DNA of 44,482 nt from Bacteroidota bacterium (lineage in GTDB: Bacteria > Bacteroidota > Bacteroidia > Bacteroidales > UBA5342): positions 1 through 44,482 of the forward strand of contig QKHT01000033.1 of the NCBI GenBank assembly GCA_003249935.1, read 5' to 3'. How positions within the stretch are numbered: the first letter of the stretch is position 1; every line of letters begins with the position of its first letter. The notes under the pieces were generated by a model. It ran no database searches. It was not told where the DNA came from and worked only from the letters and a program-made list of their open reading frames with translations. The position numbers and the translations under genes were made by a program. Of the stretch, positions 18,061 to 26,959 are shown in pieces.

Positions 18061-19191
18061 CTATGGCCTGAAAAAAGCTGTGATTGCATCAGCGATATAT
18101 GCCAACTCGATAGTCGTAAGTTCGGTATGCATTGGCAGTGAAAGTACCGAATCAGAAAGTTGCTCGCTAATTGGTAGTCGTTGATTGGCATATTGCACAT
18201 AAGCCGCCTGGCGGTGCAAAGGCACCGGATAGTATATCATAGATGGTATCCCTGTTTTAGTTAAATGCTGCCGGAGTTCATCGCGAAAAACAGGTTCTAC
18301 CTTTAACGTGTATTGGTGGTAAACATGCGTGCTTTTTGTGTGTTGAACCGGTGTTTGAATGGCATCGATACCAGACAGGGCTTTGTTATAAAACGTTGCA
18401 GCAGTACGTCGGCGGGCATTAAAATCGTCGAGTTGTGTAAGTTTTACATCAAGTACAGCAGCTTGTAATGAGTCGAGTCTGCTGTTAATTCCAATGGCGT
18501 TGTGATAATACCGTTGTTCCATACCATGGTTGGCAATGGCTCTTATACGCTTTGCCAACACCGGATCTGAGGTAAATACAGCCCCACCATCGCCAAAACA
18601 ACCCAAATTTTTGGATGGAAAAAACGAGGTGCAACCAATGTGTCCAATGGTTCCTGCCTTTTTTTTGTGGCCTGTACTGTCGATATAATTTGCACCTATG
18701 GCCTGACAGTTGTCTTCTATGACCCACAATCCATGTTTTTCGGCTAAGGCCATGAGTGGTTCCATATCTACACATTGTCCAAATAGATGAACCGGAATAA
18801 TGGCCGCAGTTTTCGTATTGATTAATGGCTCCACAATGTCTGCGGTAAGGTTAAACGTGTCGGCATTGCAATCGGCAAATACCGGTGTAAAACCAAGTAG
18901 TGCGATAACTTCGGCACTGGCCACAAACGTAAAAGAAGGGACTATTATTTCGGCTCCGGCCGGAAGCCGTAAGGCCATGAGTGCAAGCTGAAGTGCATCG
19001 GTGCCATTACCGCAACTTACTACCTCGGTTCGGCCAAAATAAGTGGCCAGATTTTGTTCGAACCGGGTAACCTGTGGACCTTTAATAAAGGTAGTGGCCG
19101 ATAATACCTCTGCCATAGCAGCATCAATCTGTGGTTTGAGCCGCTGATATTGCCGGTGTAAATCGACCATTCGAATGTCTGGAGTGCTCAT
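18061..19191 (-). CDS. DegT/DnrJ/EryC1/StrS-family aminotransferase
   Basis: A 376-aa PLP-dependent enzyme of the sugar aminotransferase family, which aminates nucleotide-linked keto-sugars for surface polysaccharides or glycans. Features: substrate/PLP loop SCGNGTDALQLAL (59-71), Asp160 in VIEDNCQAIGA contacting the PLP ring nitrogen, and the PLP lysine Lys194 in FFPSKNLGCFGDGG. The length is typical. Its ATG overlaps the stop of the sigma-factor gene by four bases (ATGA), so translation is coupled; with the upstream glycosyltransferase it forms a three-gene operon, which supports a role in glycan assembly. The exact sugar substrate cannot be told from sequence. Confidence 0.93.
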   Translation of the reverse strand: MSTPDIRMVDLHRQYQRLKPQIDAAMAEVLSATTFIKGPQVTRFEQNLATYFGRTEVVSCGNGTDALQLALMALRLPAGAEIIVPSFTFVASAEVIALLGFTPVFADCNADTFNLTADIVEPLINTKTAAIIPVHLFGQCVDMEPLMALAEKHGLWVIEDNCQAIGANYIDSTGHKKKAGTIGHIGCTSFFPSKNLGCFGDGGAVFTSDPVLAKRIRAIANHGMEQRYYHNAIGINSRLDSLQAAVLDVKLTQLDDFNARRRTAATFYNKALSGIDAIQTPVQHTKSTHVYHQYTLKVEPVFRDELRQHLTKTGIPSMIYYPVPLHRQAAYVQYANQRLPISEQLSDSVLSLPMHTELTTIELAYIADAITAFFRP

Positions 19192-19784
19192 GGTTTTTTG
19201 TTTTTTTCGAAATAAATTTTCGATAACTGTTCTTTTGCCCGAAATAACTGATTTTTTACCGTTCCCATACTCATGTTGAGCTGTTCGGCAATCTCCTCGT
19301 ACGATAGTTCATCGAAATAACGCATTTCGAGTAGTTTTTTCCAAAACGGTTTTAACCGTTTCATCATTTCATTCAATTCACGGGCACTCTGAATTTGAAT
19401 CAATTCCTCTTCCGGACCAGGTTTTTCGTCGAGTAATACTCCCGAGGCTTCGTGTTGTTTGGGGTCTTCGTCGATCGACATGGTGCGTTGGCGGTTCCGC
19501 CTTAAAAAATCGATGCCATGGTTGGTGGCAATTCGGAACAGCCAGGTCGAAAATGCATATTGCGTGTTATATTGCGCAATACCGGTATATGCTTTTCCAA
19601 AAACCTCGAGTGTAAGATCCTCGGCCAAATGTTTGTCGTTGACCATTTTAAGCATGGTAAAAAAAATTGCATCGTAATATCGATCCATCAGCTCCTGAAA
19701 AGCTTTCTGATTACCGTCAATTACTTGTGCAACCAACATGCGATCGACAATGGCCTGTGCCGAAGGACCCTGAGGCTCTACCAT
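19188..19784 (-). CDS. ECF-type RNA polymerase sigma factor
   Basis: A 198-aa sigma-70-family protein with only regions 2 and 4, the ECF layout. Region 2 spans about residues 25-95 (AFQELMDRYYDAIFF, AEDLTLEVFGKAY, FSTWLFRIATNHGIDFLRR) and region 4 about 138-190 (LEMRYFDELSYEEIAEQL, then MGTVKNQLFRAKEQL, the helix-turn-helix for the -35/-33 element). The linker between them is acidic. Its start lies inside the glycosyltransferase gene (7-bp overlap) and its stop overlaps the aminotransferase start (ATGA). No anti-sigma factor gene is adjacent, unlike most ECF loci, so control may be through transcription of the operon or an unlinked partner. Confidence 0.95.
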   Translation of the reverse strand: MVEPQGPSAQAIVDRMLVAQVIDGNQKAFQELMDRYYDAIFFTMLKMVNDKHLAEDLTLEVFGKAYTGIAQYNTQYAFSTWLFRIATNHGIDFLRRNRQRTMSIDEDPKQHEASGVLLDEKPGPEEELIQIQSARELNEMMKRLKPFWKKLLEMRYFDELSYEEIAEQLNMSMGTVKNQLFRAKEQLSKIYFEKNKKP

Positions 19785-20923
19785 ATGTTGCGTTTACGGC
19801 TGAATTTGTTTAATAAATAGAACCGCAAGCTGGCCAATGGCAGGGTAATGTCGAACCACACGGCTGCCGGAAAATAGCGCGGATGCCCTAATTTACGGCC
19901 TGTTTTTCCAATGGCTATATAAAAGAACAACATGCGCATAAACATGGCCGAACTGGTAATGATGCGGTACGGTGCCAATGCCATTACGGCAACAAAGAAG
20001 AAATATAGAAACCCTCTGAACACCACTTCGGTGGCCAGCGATCGTTTGATTCCCGATTTGTAATAGGGCGCTGTGAGCAAATGACGGCGGCGTTGATGTG
20101 CCCAGTCTTCGTTGCTTTCGGGTGCTTTGCTGTACATCCACGATTGGGGATTGACCTCGATGGCTACATTGGTTTTGGTGGCCACTTTGGTTACAAACAA
20201 ATCGTCGTCGCCCGACAGTACATGAGTATGTCCTTTAAAACCACCCCGTTCGAAAAAGAGCGATTTGTGGTATGCCATATTACGACCTACGCCCATATAG
20301 GCTTTACCCTTTAAGGCGTAGCTGAAATACTGCATGGCTGTAAAAATATTGTTGTAACGTATTTTGTAGTTCAAAGCCCCATTCTCGCGGGTAAAAGGGC
20401 CATAACCCAGCACCAACTCGATGCCCGGTGTAAAGTTTCGCATCATTAACCTGATCCATTGGTTCGAAACCGGTTTGCAATCGGCATCGGTAAACAAAAG
20501 CCAATCGTTCTTAGCCGCCTTGATACCAATGGATTGAGCCAATTTTTTCCCATGCTTATAGTAGGGGTCAGGAAAAATCTTAGTGACATACAAATGGGGA
20601 TATGCGGCACAAAAGCGTTTTAATACATCCTCGGTTTCGTCGTCGCTGCAATCGTTTACAACTACCACCTGAAAGTCGGGATAATCCTGATTGAGAATAT
20701 CGGGTAAGTTTTTTTCGAGATTTTCGGCCTCATTTTTCGCACAAATTACCACAGTAACCGGCGGTGTATCGTGGGTATAGGTTCGCTTTTTTTCTTTATA
20801 GGCGGCAAAGCGAAAGTATTTTCCTAAATATATGCATAGCTGTACAAGTACCGATAAACCAAATGCTGCATAGAGCGCAATGTGCAAATAAGTAACCTGT
20901 GTTTGGAACAAATCGTAAAACAT
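19778..20923 (-). CDS. Family 2 glycosyltransferase, membrane-bound
   Basis: A 381-aa GT-A-fold glycosyltransferase. One transmembrane helix lies near residues 14-36, followed by the GT2 domain: TVVICAKNEAENL (57-69), VVVNDCSDDETEDV, the metal-binding DAD at 146-148 (FTDADCKP), SGDDDLF near 238 and a QRRRH motif near 283 in the position of Q/RxxRW. A C-terminal hydrophobic region (~305-350, GFLYFFFVAVMAL) gives further membrane helices. The product would transfer sugars at the inner face of the cytoplasmic membrane. It is the first gene of a minus-strand operon with the sigma factor and the aminotransferase, overlapping the former by 7 bp. Donor and acceptor are unknown. Confidence 0.92.
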   Translation of the reverse strand: MFYDLFQTQVTYLHIALYAAFGLSVLVQLCIYLGKYFRFAAYKEKKRTYTHDTPPVTVVICAKNEAENLEKNLPDILNQDYPDFQVVVVNDCSDDETEDVLKRFCAAYPHLYVTKIFPDPYYKHGKKLAQSIGIKAAKNDWLLFTDADCKPVSNQWIRLMMRNFTPGIELVLGYGPFTRENGALNYKIRYNNIFTAMQYFSYALKGKAYMGVGRNMAYHKSLFFERGGFKGHTHVLSGDDDLFVTKVATKTNVAIEVNPQSWMYSKAPESNEDWAHQRRRHLLTAPYYKSGIKRSLATEVVFRGFLYFFFVAVMALAPYRIITSSAMFMRMLFFYIAIGKTGRKLGHPRYFPAAVWFDITLPLASLRFYLLNKFSRKRNIW

Positions 20924-21034
20924 ACTCTAAAATTTGGCCAAAAGTCAAAAAAAAAGAGCAATTACGCAAGAGGCAATTCAATTAGTAATGAACAAAGATT
21001 GCACATTGAAAAAAATTGGGTTAACCATGTGGTA

Positions 21035-21967
21035 TTATACCTTCCTGAAAACGACCACGCCAATAAAACAACGCGAATCGGTATACCATTTAAGTGTTTC
21101 TAATCCGGATTGGTCCGACAAAGTTCTAATCGTTTGTTCGTTCGAAAAATAGACCGAAAACATTTCGATGCATTCCCACGCCAGCATGGTATGGATCACA
21201 TTGAGTTTATTATTGAAAAATGTGTAATTGCGTTTAGGAAGAATGAACCCCTTAAAAACCCTTTGCGCCGGATTGTAATCGGGCCAAAACATAAACCGGT
21301 TCAACTCAAATACCACGCCATCGCTGGCCAATGTCTGAGATAAGGCCGTATTCGAGAGTTTTTCGGCCATTGGCGAATAAGCCATGAGAATTTCACCCGG
21401 CTCCTTGGCAATATCAAATCCGGCTACAAGAATATCCTCCGGAGTTAGTAAAGATTGAATGAGGTTGAACAGGATATTTTGACTTTCGGGCGAAAAAGTA
21501 TTGAGCGACAGCGTGGAAAAAAGAACTATTTTGGGGCCGTTTAATAAATGAAATAACCCATTAAGCTGGTCGATGTCTAATTTGTAGCCTGTTAGTTTTA
21601 CGCCCGGCATTGCCAAACGATAAAACTCCTCCGAGAGCTTAATTAATGTGTCGCTACTTTCAATAAAATGCAGATGGACATCTTTTCGGCGAAACATTAG
21701 TCGCGATACCAATTCCACACCCCGACATGTCCTTGATGGAAAAAACTCAATGACATGCACCGCATTCGAATGGTCTACAAAATCGGCCATTTCATCCACA
21801 TGTTCGTCGTAAATTTCTTTTTCACAAGAAGACACATAAAACTCGGCTCGTTTTTGGTATGACCGTACAATCGCTATTTGTTCTTCGGTAGAGAAAACGT
21901 TGCTTAAAGCATTGATTCCTTTTAAAATGGCTTCTGTATTATTTGGTCTATTTTCCTGCAAATTCAT
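21035..21967 (-). CDS. Divergent EgtD-like (Methyltransf_33) protein, function unknown
   Basis: A 310-aa protein whose order of motifs follows the histidine N-alpha-methyltransferase EgtD family: STLSLNTFSPES (151-162, like the family's GSTIGNF block), ILVAGFDIAKEPGEILMAY (179-197, like LLGFDLVKD), FELNRFMFWPDYNPAQR (~217-233, like the FDxxxFxHxAxYNP block) and a final WYTDSRCFIGVVVF. The SAM-binding motif I, normally xELGSGxxxKT, is here VIEFFPSRTCRGVEL (72-86), lacking the glycines. It may therefore not bind SAM in the usual way, or may be a non-catalytic relative. No egtB-like gene is nearby. The 111-bp gap to the glycosyltransferase gene on the same strand shows no terminator, so cotranscription with that operon is possible. 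The family call is my inference from motif order. Confidence 0.6.
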   Translation of the reverse strand: MNLQENRPNNTEAILKGINALSNVFSTEEQIAIVRSYQKRAEFYVSSCEKEIYDEHVDEMADFVDHSNAVHVIEFFPSRTCRGVELVSRLMFRRKDVHLHFIESSDTLIKLSEEFYRLAMPGVKLTGYKLDIDQLNGLFHLLNGPKIVLFSTLSLNTFSPESQNILFNLIQSLLTPEDILVAGFDIAKEPGEILMAYSPMAEKLSNTALSQTLASDGVVFELNRFMFWPDYNPAQRVFKGFILPKRNYTFFNNKLNVIHTMLAWECIEMFSVYFSNEQTIRTLSDQSGLETLKWYTDSRCFIGVVVFRKV

Positions 21968-22174
21968 TCTGTCTCTGTCTAATTAGTTAATCATATAACC
22001 CTTAAACCGGTAAAAAGGTTTTTAATATGAATAAGACTGCTAAAACTAATAATGTATTTTGATAAATACATAGTTGTTCCGTTAGAAACAAAAGAAGTTA
22101 TAAAACATATTTTAGCCCTTAAGCATTTTTAACGGGCAAAAAGTTAGAAAACAGCATTATTTATGCATGATTTC
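21968..22174. other. Divergent intergenic region upstream of gltB
   Basis: No gene seen. It holds two weak hairpins: AAACC/GGTTT at about 22003-22020 and GCCCTTAA (22115-22122) with TTAACGGGC (22129-22137). No TAnnTTTG box for the minus-strand EgtD-like gene was found. Confidence 0.5.
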
Positions 22175-22205
22175 TTTGCTTTTATTACAAATCGCACTAT
22201 TTTTG
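22175..22205 (+). promoter_or_regulatory. Consensus promoter for gltBD
   Basis: TTTG (22175-22178), a 19-bp spacer and TATTTTTG (22198-22205) match the full Bacteroidota consensus in both boxes and spacing. Transcription should start near 22212, giving a leader of about 125 bases. The leader contains a small hairpin CCCGA-CACAT-TCGGG; no known riboswitch was recognised. Confidence 0.8.
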
Positions 22206-22337
22206 CATCAAAATGTAACTGAAAATTTGTTCCCGACACATTCGGGTTGGTAATTAAAGTTACTGGAGGCATCGTTTCAAGCGAGAATCGGTGCAGCAAA
22301 TTAAGGTTCGAAACTTGATTTTTTATACATATTGAGT

Positions 22338-25300
22338 ATGCAAAATGGATTTCCAAAAGCTCAGGGGTTGTACAATCCGGCCAATGAGCATGACAACTGC
22401 GGAATCGGCTTTGTGGCGCATATTAAAGGGCAAAAATCGCATGACATTGTTCAACGCGGATTACAAGTGCTAGTGAATATGACCCATCGAGGTGCAGAGG
22501 CAGCAGACAACAAAACTGGTGATGGTGCAGGGATTTTAATGCAAATTCCGCACGATTTTATTCTCTCCGAAGGAATTAAAGTTCCTGCCCCGGGCCAATA
22601 TGGTACCGGTCTTATGTTTCTTCCGCAGAACGCACAGGAAGCGGAAAAATGTATTGAAATTTTCAACAATGCCATTCAGGAAGAGGGCCTTGAAGTAATT
22701 GGCTATCGTAACGTACCTGTAAATCCGGGTTGTTTGGGCGAGATTTCGCTTAAATCGGAACCGGTAATTAAACAGGTTTTCGTAAAGGGCAATTACGAGC
22801 AGGATCAACTCGAGGTGAAGATGTACGTGGCACGTAAAGTAGCCGAACGTGCTATTCGCGAATCGGGAATGGCCGAACACCGGGCGTTTTACCTCCCGAG
22901 TCTTTCGTCGAAAGTATTCATTTACAAAGGAATGCTTACGCCCGAACAGGTAGGCGAATACTTCCTCGACTTGCAAAACCCCAAACTTACCAGTGCCATT
23001 GCATTGGTTCACAGCCGGTTCAGCACAAACACATTCCCCACATGGGATTTGGCTCAACCCTTCCGCTTTTTGGCACACAACGGCGAAATCAACACCATTC
23101 GTGGTAACCGCCTTTGGATGCAGGCTCGCGAAGCCCTCCTGAAATCGGATATTTTGGGCGATGATTTGAAAAAGGTATTCCCAATAGTGGAACCAAATAA
23201 GAGCGACTCGGCATCACTCGACAATGTGCTCGAGTTTTTGGCCATGACAGGTCGTTCGCTCCCTCATGCCATGTGTATGCTTATCCCCGAATCGTTCAAC
23301 GAAAAGAACCCGATTCCGGATAGCCTCAAGGCATTTTACGAATATCACACCACCTTTATGGAACCATGGGATGGTCCGGCATCGATCGTATTTTCCGATG
23401 GTCGTTTCATCGGTGGCACACTCGACCGTAACGGATTACGTCCTTCGCGCTTTGTTATTACCAAAGGCGATATGATTGTAATGGGTTCGGAAGTGGGTGT
23501 ACAGGTATTTGCACCCGAAGAGATTGCATTCAAAGGACGTTTGCGTCCGGGCAAACTCCTTTTGGTAGATACCAAATTGGGAATTTTAATTCCCGATGAA
23601 GAGATTAAATCGGATTTGAGCAAACGTAATCCATACGAAAACTGGCTCAAGGAAAATCGCCTCGAACTCGAAGCTATTCAGGTTCGCAATCGCGTACCAA
23701 GCGATTTGGGCGAAAAATATCCCGATTATTTAAGAATGTTTGGTTATAGCAAAGAAGATCTCGAAGAAATTCTTGTACCTATGGTAAACGAAGGTCAGGA
23801 ACCAACCGGATCGATGGGTAACGACACGCCGGCTGCGGTTCTAACCCCCAAAAACCAATCGTTCTTCAACTATTTCAAGCAAACATTTGCGCAGGTAACC
23901 AACCCGCCAATCGACTCAATCCGCGAGGGCCTTGTAATGTCGCTTACCAACTATATCGGTTCGGTAAATCAAAACATCCTCGAAGAGTCGCCAAGCATTT
24001 GTAAACTGATAAAATTCGAAAATCCGATTATAACCAATACCGATTTGGGTAAAATCAAGGATTTGAAATACGAAGAGTTTTCGCATGCCACCATTAATAT
24101 GACCTGGCCCAAAAGCGAAGGTCCTGAAGGCATGGAAAAAGCCATTGAACGTATTTGTGCCGAAGCCGAAGCGGCTGTAGACGCAAACAAAAACTACATT
24201 ATTCTTACCGACCGCAGTGTAGACGAAGAAAATGTGGCCATTCCATCGTTGTTAGCCGTATCGGCCATGCATCACTTCCTTATCCGTGCCAAAAAGCGGA
24301 TGCAGGTAGGTATTATTGTAGAAACCGGCGAAGCTCGTGAAATAAACCATTTCTCATTGCTTATCAGCTATGGGGCATCGGTCATTAATCCATATGTGGC
24401 CTTTGGCGCACTTTACAACATGTGTAAAGCCGGCAAAATAAAAATGGATTACAAAAAGGCACGCGAAAACTACATTAAAGCCATCGGCAAAGGGTTGCTG
24501 AAAGTGATGTCGAAAATGGGTATCTCAACCATTCGTTCGTATCACGGTGCCCAAATGTACGAAGCTATTGGTGTAAGCAAAGCACTTATCGACCAACACT
24601 TTACCACCACACAATCGCGTATTGGCGGTGTTGGGTTGAACCAATTGGCTAAGGAAGCCATCATGCAACACGATAAAGCATTCGATCCACGCCGTGCAGA
24701 GCGTATCGAATCGTCGGGCGCATACGCATACCGTCAGTATGGCGAAAGCCACGCATGGAACCCCGAAACCATCGGGTTGCTCCAGTGGAGTACCAGCCAC
24801 AACGACTATGCGAAGTACAAGGAATTTTCGCAAAAAGTAAACGAACACAACGGCTCACCATCATTCCTTCGCGGCTTCTTCAAATGGAAAAAGTCGCCAA
24901 TCGACATCAGCGAGGTTGAACCGGCATCTGAGATTTCGAAACGTTTTGTAACCGGTGCAATGTCATACGGTTCTATTTCGAAAGAGGCTCACGAAGCCCT
25001 TGCAGTAGCCCTCAACAAAATTGGTGGTCGCTCCAATACCGGCGAAGGTGGCGAAGATGTAGAACGTTTTTCGACTAATGCACGCTCGGCAATTAAACAG
25101 GTGGCATCGGGTCGTTTCGGTGTAACCACCAACTATCTTGTAAATGCCGACGAAATACAGATTAAAATAGCTCAGGGTGCAAAACCGGGCGAAGGAGGCC
25201 AGTTACCGGGACACAAAGTGAACAAGATTATTGCCAAATTGCGTCACTCTACACCGGGTATCACCCTTATTTCGCCACCGCCGCACCACGATATTTACTC

Positions 25301-26849
25301 TATCGAGGATCTTGCACAGCTTATTTACGACCTCAAATGCACCAATCCCGATGCCAAAATTTCGGTAAAATTAGTAGCTGAAAGCGGCGTAGGTACCGTA
25401 GCTGCAGGGGTAGCCAAAGCACATGCCGATCTGATTATTATTTCGGGTGGCGATGGTGGAACCGGTGCATCGCCAATCAGCTCAATTAAACATGCCGGTG
25501 TATCGGTAGAGCTTGGTATTGCCGAAACCCAACAAACACTGGTAATGAACAACCTCCGTGGCCGTGTAAAACTGCAATGCGACGGACAGTTGAAAAACGG
25601 TGCCGATGTGGTAAAAATGGCACTTTTAGGAGGCGAAGAGTTTGGTTTTGCAACAGGTGCACTCATTGTTTTGGGTTGTATCATGATGCGTAAATGCCAC
25701 CTCAACACCTGCCCTGCCGGTATTGCCACTCAAAACAAGGATTTGCGCAAGCGTTTTATTGGCAAATCGGATTTCGTTGTAAACTATTTCAACTTTATAG
25801 CCGAAGAGGTGCGCGAAATTATGGCCGAAATGGGTATCCGTAAATTCGAAGAACTGATTGGTCGTACCGATTTGATGGAAGTAGACGAAGATGTAAAGAA
25901 CTGGAAAACAGAAGGTTTAGATCTATTGCCCCTCCTCCATTTCCCTGAAGAAGGCAAAAAGAACGACATCCACAATACACACGATCAGGTACACAAAATT
26001 GAAGATGTACTCGACCGCGAACTCATTAAACTGGCCGGCCCTGCGATCCGTAGCGGCGAAAAGGTATGGATTGCCAAAAATATCGGCAATACCGACCGTA
26101 CCGTTGGTGCAATGATGTCGGGTGTGATTGCAAAAAAATATGGCGACGATGGCCTTGCGCCCGACACCATTAACTGCACCTTTACCGGTTCGGCCGGACA
26201 AAGTTTTGGCGCATTCCTTATTAACGGGGTAAGCTTCAGACTCGAAGGTGATTGCAACGACTACATCGGTAAAGGACTATCAGGCGGTAAAATCGTAGTG
26301 GTTCCACCAGCCGGTTCAACCTTTAAAGCCGAAGACAGCATTATTATTGGTAACACCTCACTATATGGTGCTACTACCGGACAGGTATATGTACATGGTG
26401 TAGCCGGTGAGCGTTTTGCGGTGCGTAACTCAGGAGCCAATGCCGTAGTTGAAGGGGCCGGCGACCACTGTTGCGAATACATGACCGGTGGACGCGTGGT
26501 GGTGCTTGGTAAAACAGGCCGTAACTTTGCAGCAGGTATGAGTGGTGGTATTGCTTACGTGCTCGACATGGAAGGCAATTTCGATTACTACTGCAACAAA
26601 GGTTTGGTAGACCTTTGTCCGGTTGAAGATCGTGCCGATATTCGCGAACTCCAGGAGATGATTAATCAACACCTGATTAATACCAATTCTGAAAAAGCAC
26701 GCGAAATTCTGGTGAACTGGGAAGAATACCTTCCAAAATTTGTGAAGGTTATTCCATTCGAATACAAGAAGGTTCTCGAAGAAAACAAAATTCGCGAACT
26801 CGAACGTAAATTGCGCGAAACAGAAGACACACCATCGCGTCGCGAGTAG
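22338..26849 (+). CDS. gltB: Glutamate synthase large (alpha) subunit
   Basis: The 1503-aa protein makes two glutamates from glutamine and 2-oxoglutarate. I start it at the ATG at 22338 (MQNGFPKAQG); an in-frame TTG six bases earlier is less likely. A ~20-residue propeptide precedes Cys21 in HDNCGIGF, the N-terminal nucleophile of the class II glutaminase domain (to ~430). A central domain follows (~480-760), then the FMN and synthase domain (~820-1190) with GAMSYGSISKEAH, GEGGEDVERF, GGDGGTGASP and the [3Fe-4S] ligands Cys1114, Cys1120 and Cys1125 (CX5CX4C). The C-terminal GXGXG beta-helix carries repeated Gly motifs (~1255-1480). gltD follows after 110 bp without a terminator, so both come from the promoter at 22175-22205. 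This is the main nitrogen-assimilation route with glutamine synthetase. Confidence 0.98.
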   Translation: MQNGFPKAQGLYNPANEHDNCGIGFVAHIKGQKSHDIVQRGLQVLVNMTHRGAEAADNKTGDGAGILMQIPHDFILSEGIKVPAPGQYGTGLMFLPQNAQEAEKCIEIFNNAIQEEGLEVIGYRNVPVNPGCLGEISLKSEPVIKQVFVKGNYEQDQLEVKMYVARKVAERAIRESGMAEHRAFYLPSLSSKVFIYKGMLTPEQVGEYFLDLQNPKLTSAIALVHSRFSTNTFPTWDLAQPFRFLAHNGEINTIRGNRLWMQAREALLKSDILGDDLKKVFPIVEPNKSDSASLDNVLEFLAMTGRSLPHAMCMLIPESFNEKNPIPDSLKAFYEYHTTFMEPWDGPASIVFSDGRFIGGTLDRNGLRPSRFVITKGDMIVMGSEVGVQVFAPEEIAFKGRLRPGKLLLVDTKLGILIPDEEIKSDLSKRNPYENWLKENRLELEAIQVRNRVPSDLGEKYPDYLRMFGYSKEDLEEILVPMVNEGQEPTGSMGNDTPAAVLTPKNQSFFNYFKQTFAQVTNPPIDSIREGLVMSLTNYIGSVNQNILEESPSICKLIKFENPIITNTDLGKIKDLKYEEFSHATINMTWPKSEGPEGMEKAIERICAEAEAAVDANKNYIILTDRSVDEENVAIPSLLAVSAMHHFLIRAKKRMQVGIIVETGEAREINHFSLLISYGASVINPYVAFGALYNMCKAGKIKMDYKKARENYIKAIGKGLLKVMSKMGISTIRSYHGAQMYEAIGVSKALIDQHFTTTQSRIGGVGLNQLAKEAIMQHDKAFDPRRAERIESSGAYAYRQYGESHAWNPETIGLLQWSTSHNDYAKYKEFSQKVNEHNGSPSFLRGFFKWKKSPIDISEVEPASEISKRFVTGAMSYGSISKEAHEALAVALNKIGGRSNTGEGGEDVERFSTNARSAIKQVASGRFGVTTNYLVNADEIQIKIAQGAKPGEGGQLPGHKVNKIIAKLRHSTPGITLISPPPHHDIYSIEDLAQLIYDLKCTNPDAKISVKLVAESGVGTVAAGVAKAHADLIIISGGDGGTGASPISSIKHAGVSVELGIAETQQTLVMNNLRGRVKLQCDGQLKNGADVVKMALLGGEEFGFATGALIVLGCIMMRKCHLNTCPAGIATQNKDLRKRFIGKSDFVVNYFNFIAEEVREIMAEMGIRKFEELIGRTDLMEVDEDVKNWKTEGLDLLPLLHFPEEGKKNDIHNTHDQVHKIEDVLDRELIKLAGPAIRSGEKVWIAKNIGNTDRTVGAMMSGVIAKKYGDDGLAPDTINCTFTGSAGQSFGAFLINGVSFRLEGDCNDYIGKGLSGGKIVVVPPAGSTFKAEDSIIIGNTSLYGATTGQVYVHGVAGERFAVRNSGANAVVEGAGDHCCEYMTGGRVVVLGKTGRNFAAGMSGGIAYVLDMEGNFDYYCNKGLVDLCPVEDRADIRELQEMINQHLINTNSEKAREILVNWEEYLPKFVKVIPFEYKKVLEENKIRELERKLRETEDTPSRRE

Positions 26850-26959
26850 TGTGCCGAATTAAGAGTTGAAATAAAAATTTTAAAAAACAAGCTGCCAACA
26901 GCACCGGTTTTACTTTTGGTTGAATCGGTTGCTGAAGGGAGTGAAACAAAATAAAGAAT

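Noticed and set aside
17775-18200. 141-codon minus-strand frame between the kinase and aminotransferase genes.
   Set aside because: It overlaps the ends of two well-supported genes and has no recognisable features.
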